Assembly: GCA_003216775.1 (NCBI GenBank)
Contig: QCII01000004.1
Coordinates: forward strand, 1-64,000
From: Prochlorococcus sp. AG-402-K21
Lineage (GTDB): Bacteria; Cyanobacteriota; Cyanobacteriia; PCC-6307; Cyanobiaceae
Length of the DNA: 64,000 nt
Reading direction: 5' to 3'
Shown: positions 7,956 to 16,741 of the stretch, one piece after another
How the letters are laid out: each line of letters begins with the position of its first letter
How positions within the stretch are numbered: the first letter of the stretch is position 1
Translations under genes and position numbers: made by a program
Notes under the pieces: generated by a model
The model's database searches: none
Told to the model about the DNA's origin: nothing
What the model saw: only the letters and a program-made list of their open reading frames with translations

Positions 7956-8135
7956 ATGAATTTAGGCATACTTTTTCTTAAAGTAAATACTCTAGGAGTT
8001 ATAAATCTCACTGAACTTGATTGGATAACTAACCATCAATCTGAATTTTCAAGACTAGATATGGCTTTGGTTATCAAAATCGGCCGTCTTATGGATTCTG
8101 GAGCGGTGGAAATTGATAATAGATTACCTGTTTAA
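7956..8135 (+). CDS. Small conserved hypothetical protein at the end of the hli operon, 59 aa
   Basis: A 59-residue protein whose ATG follows the hli stop by one base, so it is surely cotranscribed. It is soluble and mixed in character: an N-terminal L-G-I-L-F-L-K-V-N strand and a helix around L-T-E-L-D-W-I-T-N-H-Q. Linkage suggests a role in the same light-stress response, but this is inference. Confidence 0.65.
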   Translation: MNLGILFLKVNTLGVINLTELDWITNHQSEFSRLDMALVIKIGRLMDSGAVEIDNRLPV

Positions 8136-8157
8136 TTATTAAAATTGATCGTCATGA

Positions 8158-8192
8158 GTGTTTGTCAATAGGGATACTGACAAGCACTTTTT
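8158..8192 (+). terminator. Rho-independent terminator of the hli operon
   Basis: A 10-bp stem (GTGTTTGTCA pairing with TGACAAGCAC, one G-T wobble) with a 10-base loop, followed directly by TTTTT. It lies 22 bases after the last gene of the operon. Confidence 0.8.
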
Positions 8193-8216
8193 AATAAGAA
8201 AAAATATTTTAGAAAA

Positions 8217-8249
8217 GAGAGATTGTTTCTTAGCTAAAAACAATCTCTC
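8217..8249. terminator. Strong 12-bp hairpin downstream of the hli operon
   Basis: A perfect 12-bp inverted repeat (GAGAGATTGTTT / AAACAATCTCTC) with a 9-base loop. There is no T-run on the plus-strand side, but a TTTTCT run follows the stem on the minus strand, so it may terminate transcription coming from the minus-strand genes. Confidence 0.5.
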
Positions 8250-8341
8250 AATTACCTAATTGCTACATGAAAATTTCAAGTAAGCTAACAGATTTTACCT
8301 GATTTTTTTTTATAGTAAATATGTAAGAATGCTTTTGTTAT

Positions 8342-8557
8342 TTATCTTTTTAAACCACCTCTTTTTATCCAAAAAAACCATGTAACCCAAATAGGAGGGA
8401 GAAATCTTATTAAAAAAGAAATTTTATAAATATAAAATGGCGCATTTTCACTTTGAAATAAATTTATCAAAAAAGTAGATATGGATACCCAGAGTAAAAT
8501 TAGTAATATATTAGCTCCCAGCAACGCGAACTTATTTTGTTTAAATATTTTTGGCAT
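8342..8557 (-). CDS. Small membrane protein, 71 aa
   Basis: A 71-residue protein with two hydrophobic segments (about 10-32 and 44-64) and basic ends (K-R-G-G-L-K-R at the C-terminus). The second segment has a P-P-I-W-V-T-W-F-F-W motif. No family recognised. It belongs to a minus-strand run of small membrane proteins. Confidence 0.55.
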   Translation of the reverse strand: MPKIFKQNKFALLGANILLILLWVSISTFLINLFQSENAPFYIYKISFLIRFLPPIWVTWFFWIKRGGLKR

Positions 8558-8615
8558 AGGGTAAATTTTATATATTCTTGATTTTAAATAATCTCGGGAA
8601 TTTAATTATAAATTT

Positions 8616-8867
8616 TCAAAAAAACTTTAAATTTAAAATCCATATCCAAATAAAAAAAATACTAAATTTTAATCCCTCTCCAAATAACATTCCAAAAACA
8701 ATAGGAGGAGAAAATATTAAAAAAAGAATAGAGAATAAACTAAATAAAGCAAATGATCCTCTTAGAAAAAAATTTTTTCTTTTTGTTCTTCTTAAATTTT
8801 TTAAGGTATTCCACTCCCATTTGATAAACCTGTAGAATTTTTCTGAAAGTAAAAATAAGTACTTCAT
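8616..8867 (-). CDS. Putative small membrane protein, 83 aa
   Basis: An 83-residue frame with a basic N-terminal half (aromatic and K/R rich) and two hydrophobic segments at about 37-60 and 65-80, including F-S-P-P-I-V-F-G. The S-P-P-I resembles the P-P-I-W of the neighbouring 71-residue protein, so they may be distant relatives. An 85-codon frame overlaps on the other strand; the minus frame is preferred because of its membrane-protein pattern and matching orientation. Confidence 0.4.
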   Translation of the reverse strand: MKYLFLLSEKFYRFIKWEWNTLKNLRRTKRKNFFLRGSFALFSLFSILFLIFSPPIVFGMLFGEGLKFSIFFIWIWILNLKFF

Positions 8868-8920
8868 TAATATTATTAATTTCTATCGGCTTTTCCTATT
8901 TATAAAATTAATTTCTCCTC

Positions 8921-9226
8921 TTAGCAATAAACTTTATCCCCTTCTTCAGAAAGATAGTAAATTCTATTTTCTGAACTTATAAAGAAAGTTAATCCCTTAT
9001 ATTGTGATCTTCTAAATTTATCCAATCTAAGTTTGTGTAAATCCCAATTATCTGTACTTACATCAGGATTAAATTCTTGTTCTTTTAAGAAAGGTACATA
9101 AGTTGGACTAATTGTTGTTTTTTTGGCTGACCTCTTATTTCGTTTTAAATAAAAAAATAATAGAAATAAAAGTACAAAAAAAACAATCAGATAAAAAAGA
9201 ATTAATAATATGCTTGTCATTGTCAC
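8921..9226 (-). CDS. Membrane-anchored hypothetical protein, 101 aa
   Basis: One N-terminal hydrophobic helix (residues about 5-27) is followed by a strongly basic stretch (K-R-N-K-R-S-A-K-K) that should stay in the cytoplasm, then a soluble C-terminal part with L-R-L-D-K-F-R-R-S-Q-Y-K-G-L-T-F-F-I-S-S-E-N-R-I-Y-Y. I do not recognise the family. Confidence 0.55.
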   Translation of the reverse strand: MTMTSILLILFYLIVFFVLLFLLFFYLKRNKRSAKKTTISPTYVPFLKEQEFNPDVSTDNWDLHKLRLDKFRRSQYKGLTFFISSENRIYYLSEEGDKVYC

Positions 9227-9382
9227 TTTTTCTAATTTGAAAGAACTTTATTTTGGAGAATCAAGAACTTTTCACAATAAATTTTTTAGTAAGTAAAAAA
9301 TCCTATTTTTATATTCTTGTATTTTTGAATACTTATCAAGGGTGTACTTAGATCAGATTATAAAGTGAGTCGCATTTTCAAC

Positions 9383-9526
9383 ATGACTCAAAATTCCATG
9401 AATACTCCTTATGCAAAAAGAGTAGCTGAAAAATTTAGAGAGGCTCAAAACTATTTAAAAACAAACGGTTTTAGTAGATCAACTAAACATTTACTTGAAG
9501 ATATTGAAAATTCTGTTGAAAAATAA
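9383..9526 (+). CDS. Small helical hypothetical protein, 47 aa
   Basis: A 47-residue frame with ATG at 9383, rich in K, E and N, probably a two-helix peptide (Y-A-K-R-V-A-E-K-F-R-E-A and S-T-K-H-L-L-E-D-I-E). Its stop is two bases before the next small gene, which supports a two-gene operon. Function unknown. Confidence 0.5.
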   Translation: MTQNSMNTPYAKRVAEKFREAQNYLKTNGFSRSTKHLLEDIENSVEK

Positions 9527-9528
9527 TA

Positions 9529-9687
9529 ATGCCAATACCCCCTCACTTACCACAATTACAATATGGCTACGATGATGGCTTTACAACCATTTTTTTTGGG
9601 TTAATAGGGAGTTGCTTAGGGTGTATCCTAATTTTATTAATTTCATTTTTTGAATTTAAATTCAAAAAGCAAAATAGTAAGCCTTAA
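9529..9687 (+). CDS. Small single-pass membrane protein, 52 aa
   Basis: A 52-residue frame from ATG 9529: proline-rich N-terminus (M-P-I-P-P-H-L-P), a helix of about 23 hydrophobic residues with G-x-x-x-C-L-G-C, and a basic tail (K-F-K-K-Q-N-S-K). It is likely an inner-membrane or thylakoid small protein. It follows the previous small gene by two bases and runs convergent to ychF. Confidence 0.5.
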   Translation: MPIPPHLPQLQYGYDDGFTTIFFGLIGSCLGCILILLISFFEFKFKKQNSKP

Positions 9688-9695
9688 ATGACTAA

Positions 9696-10787
9696 TTAAA
9701 CATTAAATAAGAACTCCATTACATCCCCTTCTTTAACAACATATTCCTTACCTTCACTTCTTAAAAGACCTTTAGTTTTTGCATTAGCAATTGAACCTGA
9801 ATCAATTAAATTTTGATATGAAATGGTTTGAGCTCTTATAAATCCTCTTTCAAAATCAGTATGAATTACTCCTGCTGCTTGTGGCGCAGTCATACCATCT
9901 TTTATGGTCCATGCTTTTGTCTCCTTTTCTCCGGTAGTGAAATAAGTTTTTAATCCCAATAATTTATATGTTGATCTAATTAAAGAAGTTAATCCCCCTT
10001 CTTCTACTCCTAAACCCATAAGGTAGTCTTTTTTATCTTCTGGTTCTAACTCTATTAATTCAGATTCAACTTGTGCTGATATTTTTATACATTCTGCATT
10101 TTCACTGCTTGCATAACTCTGCACTTCTGATGAGAATTCATTACCTTTAGCCAAATCATTTTCATTCAAATTTGTTGCATAAATAATTGGTTTTGCAGTA
10201 AGGAAGCCTAATTGCTTAATTATTAAATTTTCTTCTTCACTCAAAGATATCGATCTTACTGAAAGTCCTTTCTGTAGCTCTTCTTCAATTTTTTCTAGTA
10301 AAGTATCTTCTTTTGCTGCCTCTTTACTAGTTCTAACCTGTTTTTTAATTCTTTCTCTTCTTTTTTGGAGCTGGGATAAATCAGCTAGATTCAATTCTAG
10401 ATTAATTATCTCAATGTCATCAAGGGGATCTACCTTTCCAGATACATGAATTACATCACTATCTTCAAAGCACCTAACAACATGAACTATTGAATCAACC
10501 TCCCTAATATTTGATAAAAATTTATTTCCCAAACCTTCGCCTTTACTGGCTCCTTTTACAAGTCCTGCGATATCAACAAATTCAATTTTTGTTGGGATAA
10601 TATTTTGGCTAGAACTTAAATCACCTAACTCTTTCAACCTTTGATCTGGGACTGAAACAATTCCTTTATTTGGTTCTATAGTACAAAAGGGGAAATTAGC
10701 CGCTTGGGCTTTAGCATTTTCTACAAGTGCATTAAATAAAGTTGATTTTCCTACATTTGGCAATCCAATAATACCGGCTTTTAACAT
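9696..10787 (-). CDS. ychF: YchF/OLA1-type ATPase
   Basis: A 363-residue ribosome-associated P-loop NTPase of the Obg family that prefers ATP. It has G1 G-L-P-N-V-G-K-S-T at residues 8-16, switch G3 D-I-A-G-L-V-K-G-A at about 72, and the altered G4 T-N-L-N-E (N-x-x-E instead of N-K-x-D), which explains the ATP preference. A C-terminal TGS domain follows, with A-P-Q-A-A-G-V-I-H-T-D-F-E-R-G-F and V-K-E-G-D-V-M-E-F-L-F-N. Length is normal. It is divergently oriented from the membrane fusion gene. Confidence 0.97.
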   Translation of the reverse strand: MLKAGIIGLPNVGKSTLFNALVENAKAQAANFPFCTIEPNKGIVSVPDQRLKELGDLSSSQNIIPTKIEFVDIAGLVKGASKGEGLGNKFLSNIREVDSIVHVVRCFEDSDVIHVSGKVDPLDDIEIINLELNLADLSQLQKRRERIKKQVRTSKEAAKEDTLLEKIEEELQKGLSVRSISLSEEENLIIKQLGFLTAKPIIYATNLNENDLAKGNEFSSEVQSYASSENAECIKISAQVESELIELEPEDKKDYLMGLGVEEGGLTSLIRSTYKLLGLKTYFTTGEKETKAWTIKDGMTAPQAAGVIHTDFERGFIRAQTISYQNLIDSGSIANAKTKGLLRSEGKEYVVKEGDVMEFLFNV

Positions 10788-10933
10788 TTGAAAAAAAATT
10801 TATGGAAAAATTATCAAGAAAACATCTTCTAGTAATATAGTATTTACTTAACCAATCTTGGATAAGTTAATTATAATCGTTTTGATTGTTTATTTAGTTC
10901 CTAAATATTCTCTATTGCTGTTTTTCAAAAGAA

Positions 10934-11995
10934 ATGCTTGATTTAATAAAAAAAAATATAAATCTAAGAAGTGGCATTATATTGCTTTCTCTAACAATAT
11001 TTTTCGTTTTTATAACCAATTCCTTCAAGAAAAATAAATTAAAAGATATTTCCGATTTTGTAGTTCAAGTTGAAAAAGGAATCCTCTCAGATTCAATCAA
11101 TACTAGTGGTGAAGTAAAGGCAATAAGGACAAGCAATATTGGGCCTAGGAAGCAAGGTGTAATTAAAGAAATTAAAGTAGAAGAGGGCGATCTTGTAAAA
11201 AAAGATCAGGTATTAGCTTCTCTTGATGATGAAGACTTCATCTATAAAATTGAAGAACTTGAATTAAATGTAGAAAAGCAAAAAGCTGAATTTCTAAGAA
11301 GAGAATATTTATACAAAGAAGGAGCAGTCAGCGAAGAAGATTATGAAAGTTATAAAAACAACTACAACATCAGTAAAGCCAAACTTAATGATGCAAAAGC
11401 AGAAAAAAGTTTCTATTTAATTAAAGCCCCTTATAAAGGCAAAATAACTGCAAAATATGCGGAGATAGGGTCTTATGTCACCCCAAGTACAAATTTAAGT
11501 TCAGACTCTAAATCTAAAAATTTTGTTTTTGAACTGTCACAAGGCCTCGAAATTATTGCCAAAGTCCCTGAGAGTGACATTGGCAGAATAAAAGAGGGTC
11601 AAGAAGCCTCTGTAAGAATTGAGGCTTATCCCTCAAAACAATATAGTGCAATAGTTAAAAAAATAGCTACAAGAGCTGTAAAAGATAATAATGTAACCTC
11701 ATTCGAAGTTTCTTTATCTTTTAAAGACATTTCTGAAGAAATTAAAATTGGAATGACTGCTGATCTTGAATTTAAAGTTGAGGGTAATGAAGAAAAAATC
11801 ATCGTACCAACAGTTTCTATTGTCACAGAAAAAGGCGAAAAAGGAATTTTGAAAGTCGATAAAAATAATTTTCCCAAATTTGAAAAAATCGAAATTGGTA
11901 TTAGTAGTGGCAATAAAACTTCAGTAATTGAGGGATTAGAACCTGGAGAGCAAATCTTTATTGATATTCCACCCTGGGCTAAGAAAAGAAAATGA
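10934..11995 (+). CDS. Membrane fusion (periplasmic adaptor) protein, HlyD/MacA-like
   Basis: A 353-residue protein with an N-terminal membrane anchor (residues about 14-30) and the adaptor layout. First comes a biotinyl-lipoyl half (V-E-E-G-D-L-V-K-K-D-Q-V-L-A-S-L-D), then a helical hairpin (about 85-145), then the second lipoyl half (A-P-Y-K-G-K-I-T), a beta-barrel (I-K-E-G-Q-E-A-S-V-R-I-E-A) and a membrane-proximal domain. Such proteins link inner-membrane ABC or RND pumps to the envelope. No pump gene is adjacent. The stop overlaps the polA start (ATGA at 11992-11995), so the two are translationally coupled. Confidence 0.85.
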   Translation: MLDLIKKNINLRSGIILLSLTIFFVFITNSFKKNKLKDISDFVVQVEKGILSDSINTSGEVKAIRTSNIGPRKQGVIKEIKVEEGDLVKKDQVLASLDDEDFIYKIEELELNVEKQKAEFLRREYLYKEGAVSEEDYESYKNNYNISKAKLNDAKAEKSFYLIKAPYKGKITAKYAEIGSYVTPSTNLSSDSKSKNFVFELSQGLEIIAKVPESDIGRIKEGQEASVRIEAYPSKQYSAIVKKIATRAVKDNNVTSFEVSLSFKDISEEIKIGMTADLEFKVEGNEEKIIVPTVSIVTEKGEKGILKVDKNNFPKFEKIEIGISSGNKTSVIEGLEPGEQIFIDIPPWAKKRK

Positions 11996-14900
11996 GTTTA
12001 AAATCAGAAAACTCTAAAAAACCAATTTTACTTTTAGTTGATGGACACTCACTTGCTTTTAGAAGCTTCTATGCATTTAGCAAAGGGATTGATGGAGGTT
12101 TAACTACCAAAGAGGGATTTCCAACAAGTGTTACATATGGATTTCTAAAAAGTCTTTTGGATAATTGCAAAAACATAAGTCCTGAGGGTGTTTGTATTAC
12201 ATTTGATACAGAAAAACCTACATTTAGGCATGTTGAGGACTTTAGTTATAAAGCTAATAGAGGGGTTGCACCTGATGAGTTTTTTAAAGATGTTGAACAA
12301 TTAGAACTAATCTTGAAAGAAAGCCTGAACCTTCCAATTCTTAAATCTCCAGGAGGAATTGTATGTGCAAATATTAATGGGAAAGTAGAATTCAGTTCTG
12401 AAGCTAGAACCAAATTTTATAAAGTACCCTATGCACCTGTAGTAACTCAAGCTGAAAATGATTTTTTCTTAAAGATAATTCCTAATAGCAATAGTTCGGA
12501 TCAAGTACAAACTATTAAAGTTACGGAAAAGTCAATTTTATTTGTTGAAGATGGGCAATTTGTTAATAGTGGTTTTGAAATTGCTCAAATTACTGCATTT
12601 GAAGCTGATGATCTATTGGGCACAATAGCAAATGATGCATCTTCTAAAGGTTGGTGTGTAAATATTCTTTCTGGTGATCGCGATTTATTTCAATTAGTTG
12701 ATGATCAAAAAGATATTTATGTCCTTTACATGGGTGGAGGTCCATATGCGAAAAGTGGTAATCCAACCCTTATGAATCAAAATGGAGTAAAAGAAAAATT
12801 AGGTGTTACTCCAGAAAGAGTCGTTGATTTAAAAGCTCTAACAGGAGATAGTTCTGATAATATTCCTGGTATTAAAGGGGTAGGTCCAAAAACTGCGATT
12901 AATCTACTAAAAGAAAACGATACGCTTGATGGAATCTATAAAGCTTTGGACAAGATTCAGCATGACAATGATAAAAAATATAAAGGATTCATAAAAGGTT
13001 CAGTTATCGAAAAGCTCAAAAATGATAAGCATAATGCTTATCTATCAAGGGATTTAGCAAAAATAAATACTGAAGTGCCTTTGATATTAAGTGATGGTTA
13101 TGAATTAAAAAATATAAATCAAGAACTTCTCAAAGAGTCACTGCAAAAATTAGAATTATCAACACTACTTCGGCAAATTGATATTTTCAATTCAACTTTT
13201 AGTAAAGGTGGTTTTGAGAAAAATAACGTGGCTAAAAAGGAGGAGAAAAATCCAAAGGACTCTAGTAAAAGTGAATTAGAAAATAGTGAAAATAAAATCC
13301 CTAAAATCAAAGTAACTGTTGTAAATGATTTTAAATTACTTGATAAATTAACTCAAAGATTAGTAAAGACCAATGAGATAGTTTCTTTAGATACAGAGAC
13401 TAATAGTTTAAATCCAATCGATGCGGAACTTGTTGGGATAGGATTATGTCTTGGAGAAGAAATTGATGATTTATTTTATATACCTCTTGGTCATCAAACA
13501 AAAAAAGAGACTCCCAATCAATTATCAATTGAAGATGTTTTCTCAAAACTAAGAACTTGGATAGAAGATCCAAAAAAAGAAAAGGCACTCCAGAATTCTA
13601 AATTTGATAGGCAAATATTTTTTAATCATGGACTCGATCTTAAAGGGGTAACCTTTGACACCCTTCTAGCAGACTACCTTCTAAATAATCAGGAGAAGCA
13701 TGGGTTAAGTGAAATTAGTTTTAGATTATTTGGATTTAAGCCCCCTTCATTTAAGGAAACAGTTGGAAAAAATAAAGACTTTTCATTTGTTGATATTGAC
13801 GAAGCAAGTATTTACTGCGGTTATGATGTATTTCTAACTTTTAAGATTGTCAAAATTTTCAAAGAAAGATTTTCAACAGAAACAGATAAATTAATCAAAT
13901 TGTTCGAAGAAATCGAGCTTCCTTTAGAGCCGGTATTGTCCCAAATGGAGATGAATGGGATCATAATTGATGTCTCTTATTTAGAGGAACTTTCAAAAGA
14001 GTTGAAAAGCACAATAGAAAATATTGAAGCTAAAGTTTATGAACTGGCAGAAGAAAATTTTAATTTGTCCTCACCAAAACAACTTGGTGAAATTTTATTT
14101 GAGAAGTTATCTCTAGACAAAAGGAAATCAAGAAAAACAAAGACCGGTTGGAGTACAGATGCAGTAGTTCTTGAAAAATTAGTCGACGAACACGAAATAA
14201 TCCAACATTTAATAAAACATAGAACTCTTAGCAAATTACTTAGTACTTATATTGATGCACTTCCAAATCTTATTAACGAAAAGACGGGGAGAGTTCATAC
14301 AAACTTTAATCAGGCAGCTACTGCTACTGGAAGACTAAGCAGTAGCAATCCTAATCTTCAAAATATCCCAGTCAGAACTGAGTTTAGTAGGAGGATAAGG
14401 AAAGCCTTCTTGCCGGAAAAAGGCTGGAAACTATTATCAGCTGATTATTCACAAATAGAATTAAGAATACTTGCTCACTTAGCAAATGAAGAAATACTAA
14501 TTAATGCATTCCAACAAAATGATGATATTCATTCTTTAACTGCAAGACTAATTTTTGAGAAAGAAGAAATATCACCTGACGAGAGGAGGATTGGTAAAAC
14601 GATAAATTTTGGAATTATTTATGGAATGGGACCTAGAAAACTAGCTCGTTCAACAGGAGTAAGTACAGAAGAAGCAAAAGATTTCCTAATAAAATATAAA
14701 AAAAGATACGCAAAAGTTTTTACATTTTTAGAACTTCAACAGCGTCTTTCTCTTTCCAAAGGTTATGTAGAAACTATTTTTGGAAGGAAAAGAGAATTCA
14801 AATTTGATAAAAATGGATTAGGTAGATTATTAGGGAAGAATCCATATGAAATAGATTTACAAACTGCCAGGAAAGCTGGAATGGAAGCCCTATCATTATT

Positions 14901-15165
14901 AGCCGCCGCAAACGCACCTATTCAAGGTTCAAGTGCAGACATTATTAAAGTAGCCATGGTTCAACTTAATAGGAAATTTATAGAAATGAGCGTCCCAGCA
15001 AAAATGCTTTTACAAGTACATGATGAATTATTATTTGAGGCTGAACCAAATTCTTTAAAAGAAACAACCAAATTAATTAAGGAAACAATGGAAGGTTGTG
15101 TAAAATTGAGTGTGCCTCTTTTAGTTGATATTGGAATTGGAGACAATTGGATGGAGACAAAATAA
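11992..15165 (+). CDS. polA: DNA polymerase I with a domain inserted in the 5'-nuclease
   Basis: A 1057-residue family A polymerase for Okazaki processing and repair. The 5'-nuclease begins L-V-D-G-H-S-L-A-F-R and has F-E-A-D-D at 203-207 and L-S-G-D-R-D-L-F-Q-L. The 3'-5' exonuclease keeps S-L-D-T-E-T, so proofreading looks intact. Polymerase motifs are D-Y-S-Q-I-E-L-R (A), R-R-I-G-K-T-I-N-F-G-I-I-Y-G (B) and V-H-D-E-L-L-F-E (C). It is unusual in carrying about 81 extra residues (122-202) directly before F-E-A-D-D; without them it would be 976 residues. The gene overlaps the upstream adaptor gene by four bases and precedes cysS by 24. Confidence 0.97.
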   Translation: MSLKSENSKKPILLLVDGHSLAFRSFYAFSKGIDGGLTTKEGFPTSVTYGFLKSLLDNCKNISPEGVCITFDTEKPTFRHVEDFSYKANRGVAPDEFFKDVEQLELILKESLNLPILKSPGGIVCANINGKVEFSSEARTKFYKVPYAPVVTQAENDFFLKIIPNSNSSDQVQTIKVTEKSILFVEDGQFVNSGFEIAQITAFEADDLLGTIANDASSKGWCVNILSGDRDLFQLVDDQKDIYVLYMGGGPYAKSGNPTLMNQNGVKEKLGVTPERVVDLKALTGDSSDNIPGIKGVGPKTAINLLKENDTLDGIYKALDKIQHDNDKKYKGFIKGSVIEKLKNDKHNAYLSRDLAKINTEVPLILSDGYELKNINQELLKESLQKLELSTLLRQIDIFNSTFSKGGFEKNNVAKKEEKNPKDSSKSELENSENKIPKIKVTVVNDFKLLDKLTQRLVKTNEIVSLDTETNSLNPIDAELVGIGLCLGEEIDDLFYIPLGHQTKKETPNQLSIEDVFSKLRTWIEDPKKEKALQNSKFDRQIFFNHGLDLKGVTFDTLLADYLLNNQEKHGLSEISFRLFGFKPPSFKETVGKNKDFSFVDIDEASIYCGYDVFLTFKIVKIFKERFSTETDKLIKLFEEIELPLEPVLSQMEMNGIIIDVSYLEELSKELKSTIENIEAKVYELAEENFNLSSPKQLGEILFEKLSLDKRKSRKTKTGWSTDAVVLEKLVDEHEIIQHLIKHRTLSKLLSTYIDALPNLINEKTGRVHTNFNQAATATGRLSSSNPNLQNIPVRTEFSRRIRKAFLPEKGWKLLSADYSQIELRILAHLANEEILINAFQQNDDIHSLTARLIFEKEEISPDERRIGKTINFGIIYGMGPRKLARSTGVSTEEAKDFLIKYKKRYAKVFTFLELQQRLSLSKGYVETIFGRKREFKFDKNGLGRLLGKNPYEIDLQTARKAGMEALSLLAAANAPIQGSSADIIKVAMVQLNRKFIEMSVPAKMLLQVHDELLFEAEPNSLKETTKLIKETMEGCVKLSVPLLVDIGIGDNWMETK
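12355..12597 (+). other. RpoC2-like insertion (about 81 codons) inside polA
   Basis: Residues 122-202 of PolA, between L-P-I-L-K-S-P-G and F-E-A-D-D, have no counterpart in ordinary family A polymerases, where a short loop joins these parts. The inserted protein contains N-G-K-V-E-F-S-S, Q-A-E-x-D-F-x-L-K-I-x-P, S-I-L-F-V-E-D-G-Q and A-Q-I-T-A. From memory, the segment of Prochlorococcus RpoC2 (beta') just after its T-F-H-T-G-G-V motif has T-G-K-V-E-F-S-S, Q-A-E-V-D-F-L-L-K-I-V-P, S-L-L-F-V-D-D-G-Q and A-Q-I-T-A in the same order and spacing. The insertion is a multiple of three and has no stop. Exact borders are uncertain by a few residues. Confidence 0.8.
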
Positions 15166-15189
15166 CCCTTATGAAATACTTAGTTTAAA

Positions 15190-16659
15190 ATGATCAAACT
15201 TTTTAATACTCTAAGCAAAAAAGTTGAGGTTTTTAAGCCTATTGATGATGTAGTAAAAATTTATTGTTGTGGAGTAACTGTTTATGATTTATGTCATCTT
15301 GGTCATGCCAGAAGTTATATAGCTTGGGATGTATTGAGAAGATTTTTAATTTACAGTGATTTCAAAGTGAAGTATGTTCAAAATTTTACAGATATAGATG
15401 ACAAGATCTTAAAAAGAGCGAAAGAAGAAAGCAGTTCAATGAAGGAAGTATCTGAAAAGAATATTATTGAATTTCATAAAGATATGGATTCTTTAGGGAT
15501 AATGCGTCCGGATAGTATGCCAAGAGCAACGAATCATATATGCAATATCTGCTCGTTCATTACAATCCTAGAGGACAAAGGTTATGCATACTCTAAGGAT
15601 GGAGATGTTTATTATTCTGTTTTTAAAAATAAAAACTATGGAAAGCTAAGTAATCAAAATATACAAGAACAAAATAGCAATCAGCAAGGAAGAATGGATA
15701 ATGAGGAAAATAGTAAAAAACTCAATCCTCAAGATTTTGCACTATGGAAAAAAGCCAAAGATGATGAACCATATTTTAATTCGCCATGGGGTAAAGGTAG
15801 GCCAGGATGGCATATTGAATGTTCGGCGATGGTTAAAGATGAATTAGGAGATACTATTGATATCCATTTAGGTGGTTCTGATTTAATTTTTCCACATCAT
15901 GAAAATGAAATCGCCCAATCAGAAGCCGCCAATGGCAAAAAGCTAGCAAATTATTGGTTACATAATGGGATGGTCAATGTAAATGGACAGAAGATGAGTA
16001 AATCCCTGAAAAATTTTAAAACTATCAGAGAGCTAATAAAGTCTGGTATAAGCCCTATGACTTTGCGATATTTTGTTATGACTGTGAATTATAGAAAACC
16101 ACTTGATTTTACTGAAGAAGCTTTAAGGAGTGCTTCAGAAGCTTGGAAAAACATTAATATAGCCCTTTCTTTTCTGGAACTTACAAAAGGTGCTTTTAGA
16201 TCTATTGAAAAAAATGAATCTATCAAAGAAGAATATAAAGAGAAAATAAGTTTTGAATTATCTCAAAAAAAGCTTAAATTTTCTGAAGCTCTGGGTAATG
16301 ACCTTAATACAGCAGGTGCTATTGCAATTATTTATGATTTAGCGAAACCATTAAAAAATTTTTTAAATCAATTTCAAAGGATTAAAGGTTTTGAAATAGA
16401 CCTAAATGAAAAATTTTTTCTAGTTGAGAATTTTAAAACTCTTGAAAATTTGACTCAGGTACTTGGTCTTAAAAAAGAGGATTTAGTAAAAGAAAGCAAA
16501 ATTAAAGAAGAAGAAATATCATCTCTTATTAATGAAAGATTGAAAGCAAAAAAGGAAAAGAATTATGAGAAGGCCGATGAAATTAGGAATTTGTTAAAAG
16601 AAAAAGGTATTGAACTTATTGATCAATCAAAGGAAATAACAACATGGATAAGGGTCTAA
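15190..16659 (+). CDS. cysS: Cysteinyl-tRNA synthetase
   Basis: A 489-residue class I aminoacyl-tRNA synthetase that charges tRNA-Cys. It has the HIGH-type motif C-H-L-G-H-A-R-S-Y at residues about 37-45, zinc ligands (C28 at Y-C-C-G-V, C in W-H-I-E-C, H in F-P-H-H-E-N-E), the K-M-S-K-S motif in N-G-Q-K-M-S-K-S-L-K-N at about 270, and a helical C-terminal tRNA-binding part with a typical A-D-E-I-R-N-L-L-K-E-K-G end. Length is normal for bacteria. It directly follows polA on the same strand. Confidence 0.98.
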   Translation: MIKLFNTLSKKVEVFKPIDDVVKIYCCGVTVYDLCHLGHARSYIAWDVLRRFLIYSDFKVKYVQNFTDIDDKILKRAKEESSSMKEVSEKNIIEFHKDMDSLGIMRPDSMPRATNHICNICSFITILEDKGYAYSKDGDVYYSVFKNKNYGKLSNQNIQEQNSNQQGRMDNEENSKKLNPQDFALWKKAKDDEPYFNSPWGKGRPGWHIECSAMVKDELGDTIDIHLGGSDLIFPHHENEIAQSEAANGKKLANYWLHNGMVNVNGQKMSKSLKNFKTIRELIKSGISPMTLRYFVMTVNYRKPLDFTEEALRSASEAWKNINIALSFLELTKGAFRSIEKNESIKEEYKEKISFELSQKKLKFSEALGNDLNTAGAIAIIYDLAKPLKNFLNQFQRIKGFEIDLNEKFFLVENFKTLENLTQVLGLKKEDLVKESKIKEEEISSLINERLKAKKEKNYEKADEIRNLLKEKGIELIDQSKEITTWIRV

Positions 16660-16741
16660 ATTTTAAGAAAAAAACCAATTTGAAATTTTTGTTTTTTAAA
16701 TACACCTTTAAATGGGAAGATATTAGAAATATCAGAGAAAA

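Noticed and set aside
8578-8835. 85-codon frame on the plus strand
   Set aside because: It lies opposite an 83-residue frame with a membrane-protein pattern and is mostly low-complexity K, N and I; likely a shadow.
12343-12610. Intein in polA
   Set aside because: The extra segment is only about 81 residues, lacks the N-terminal Cys/Ser and C-terminal H-N splice motifs, and resembles RpoC2 instead.
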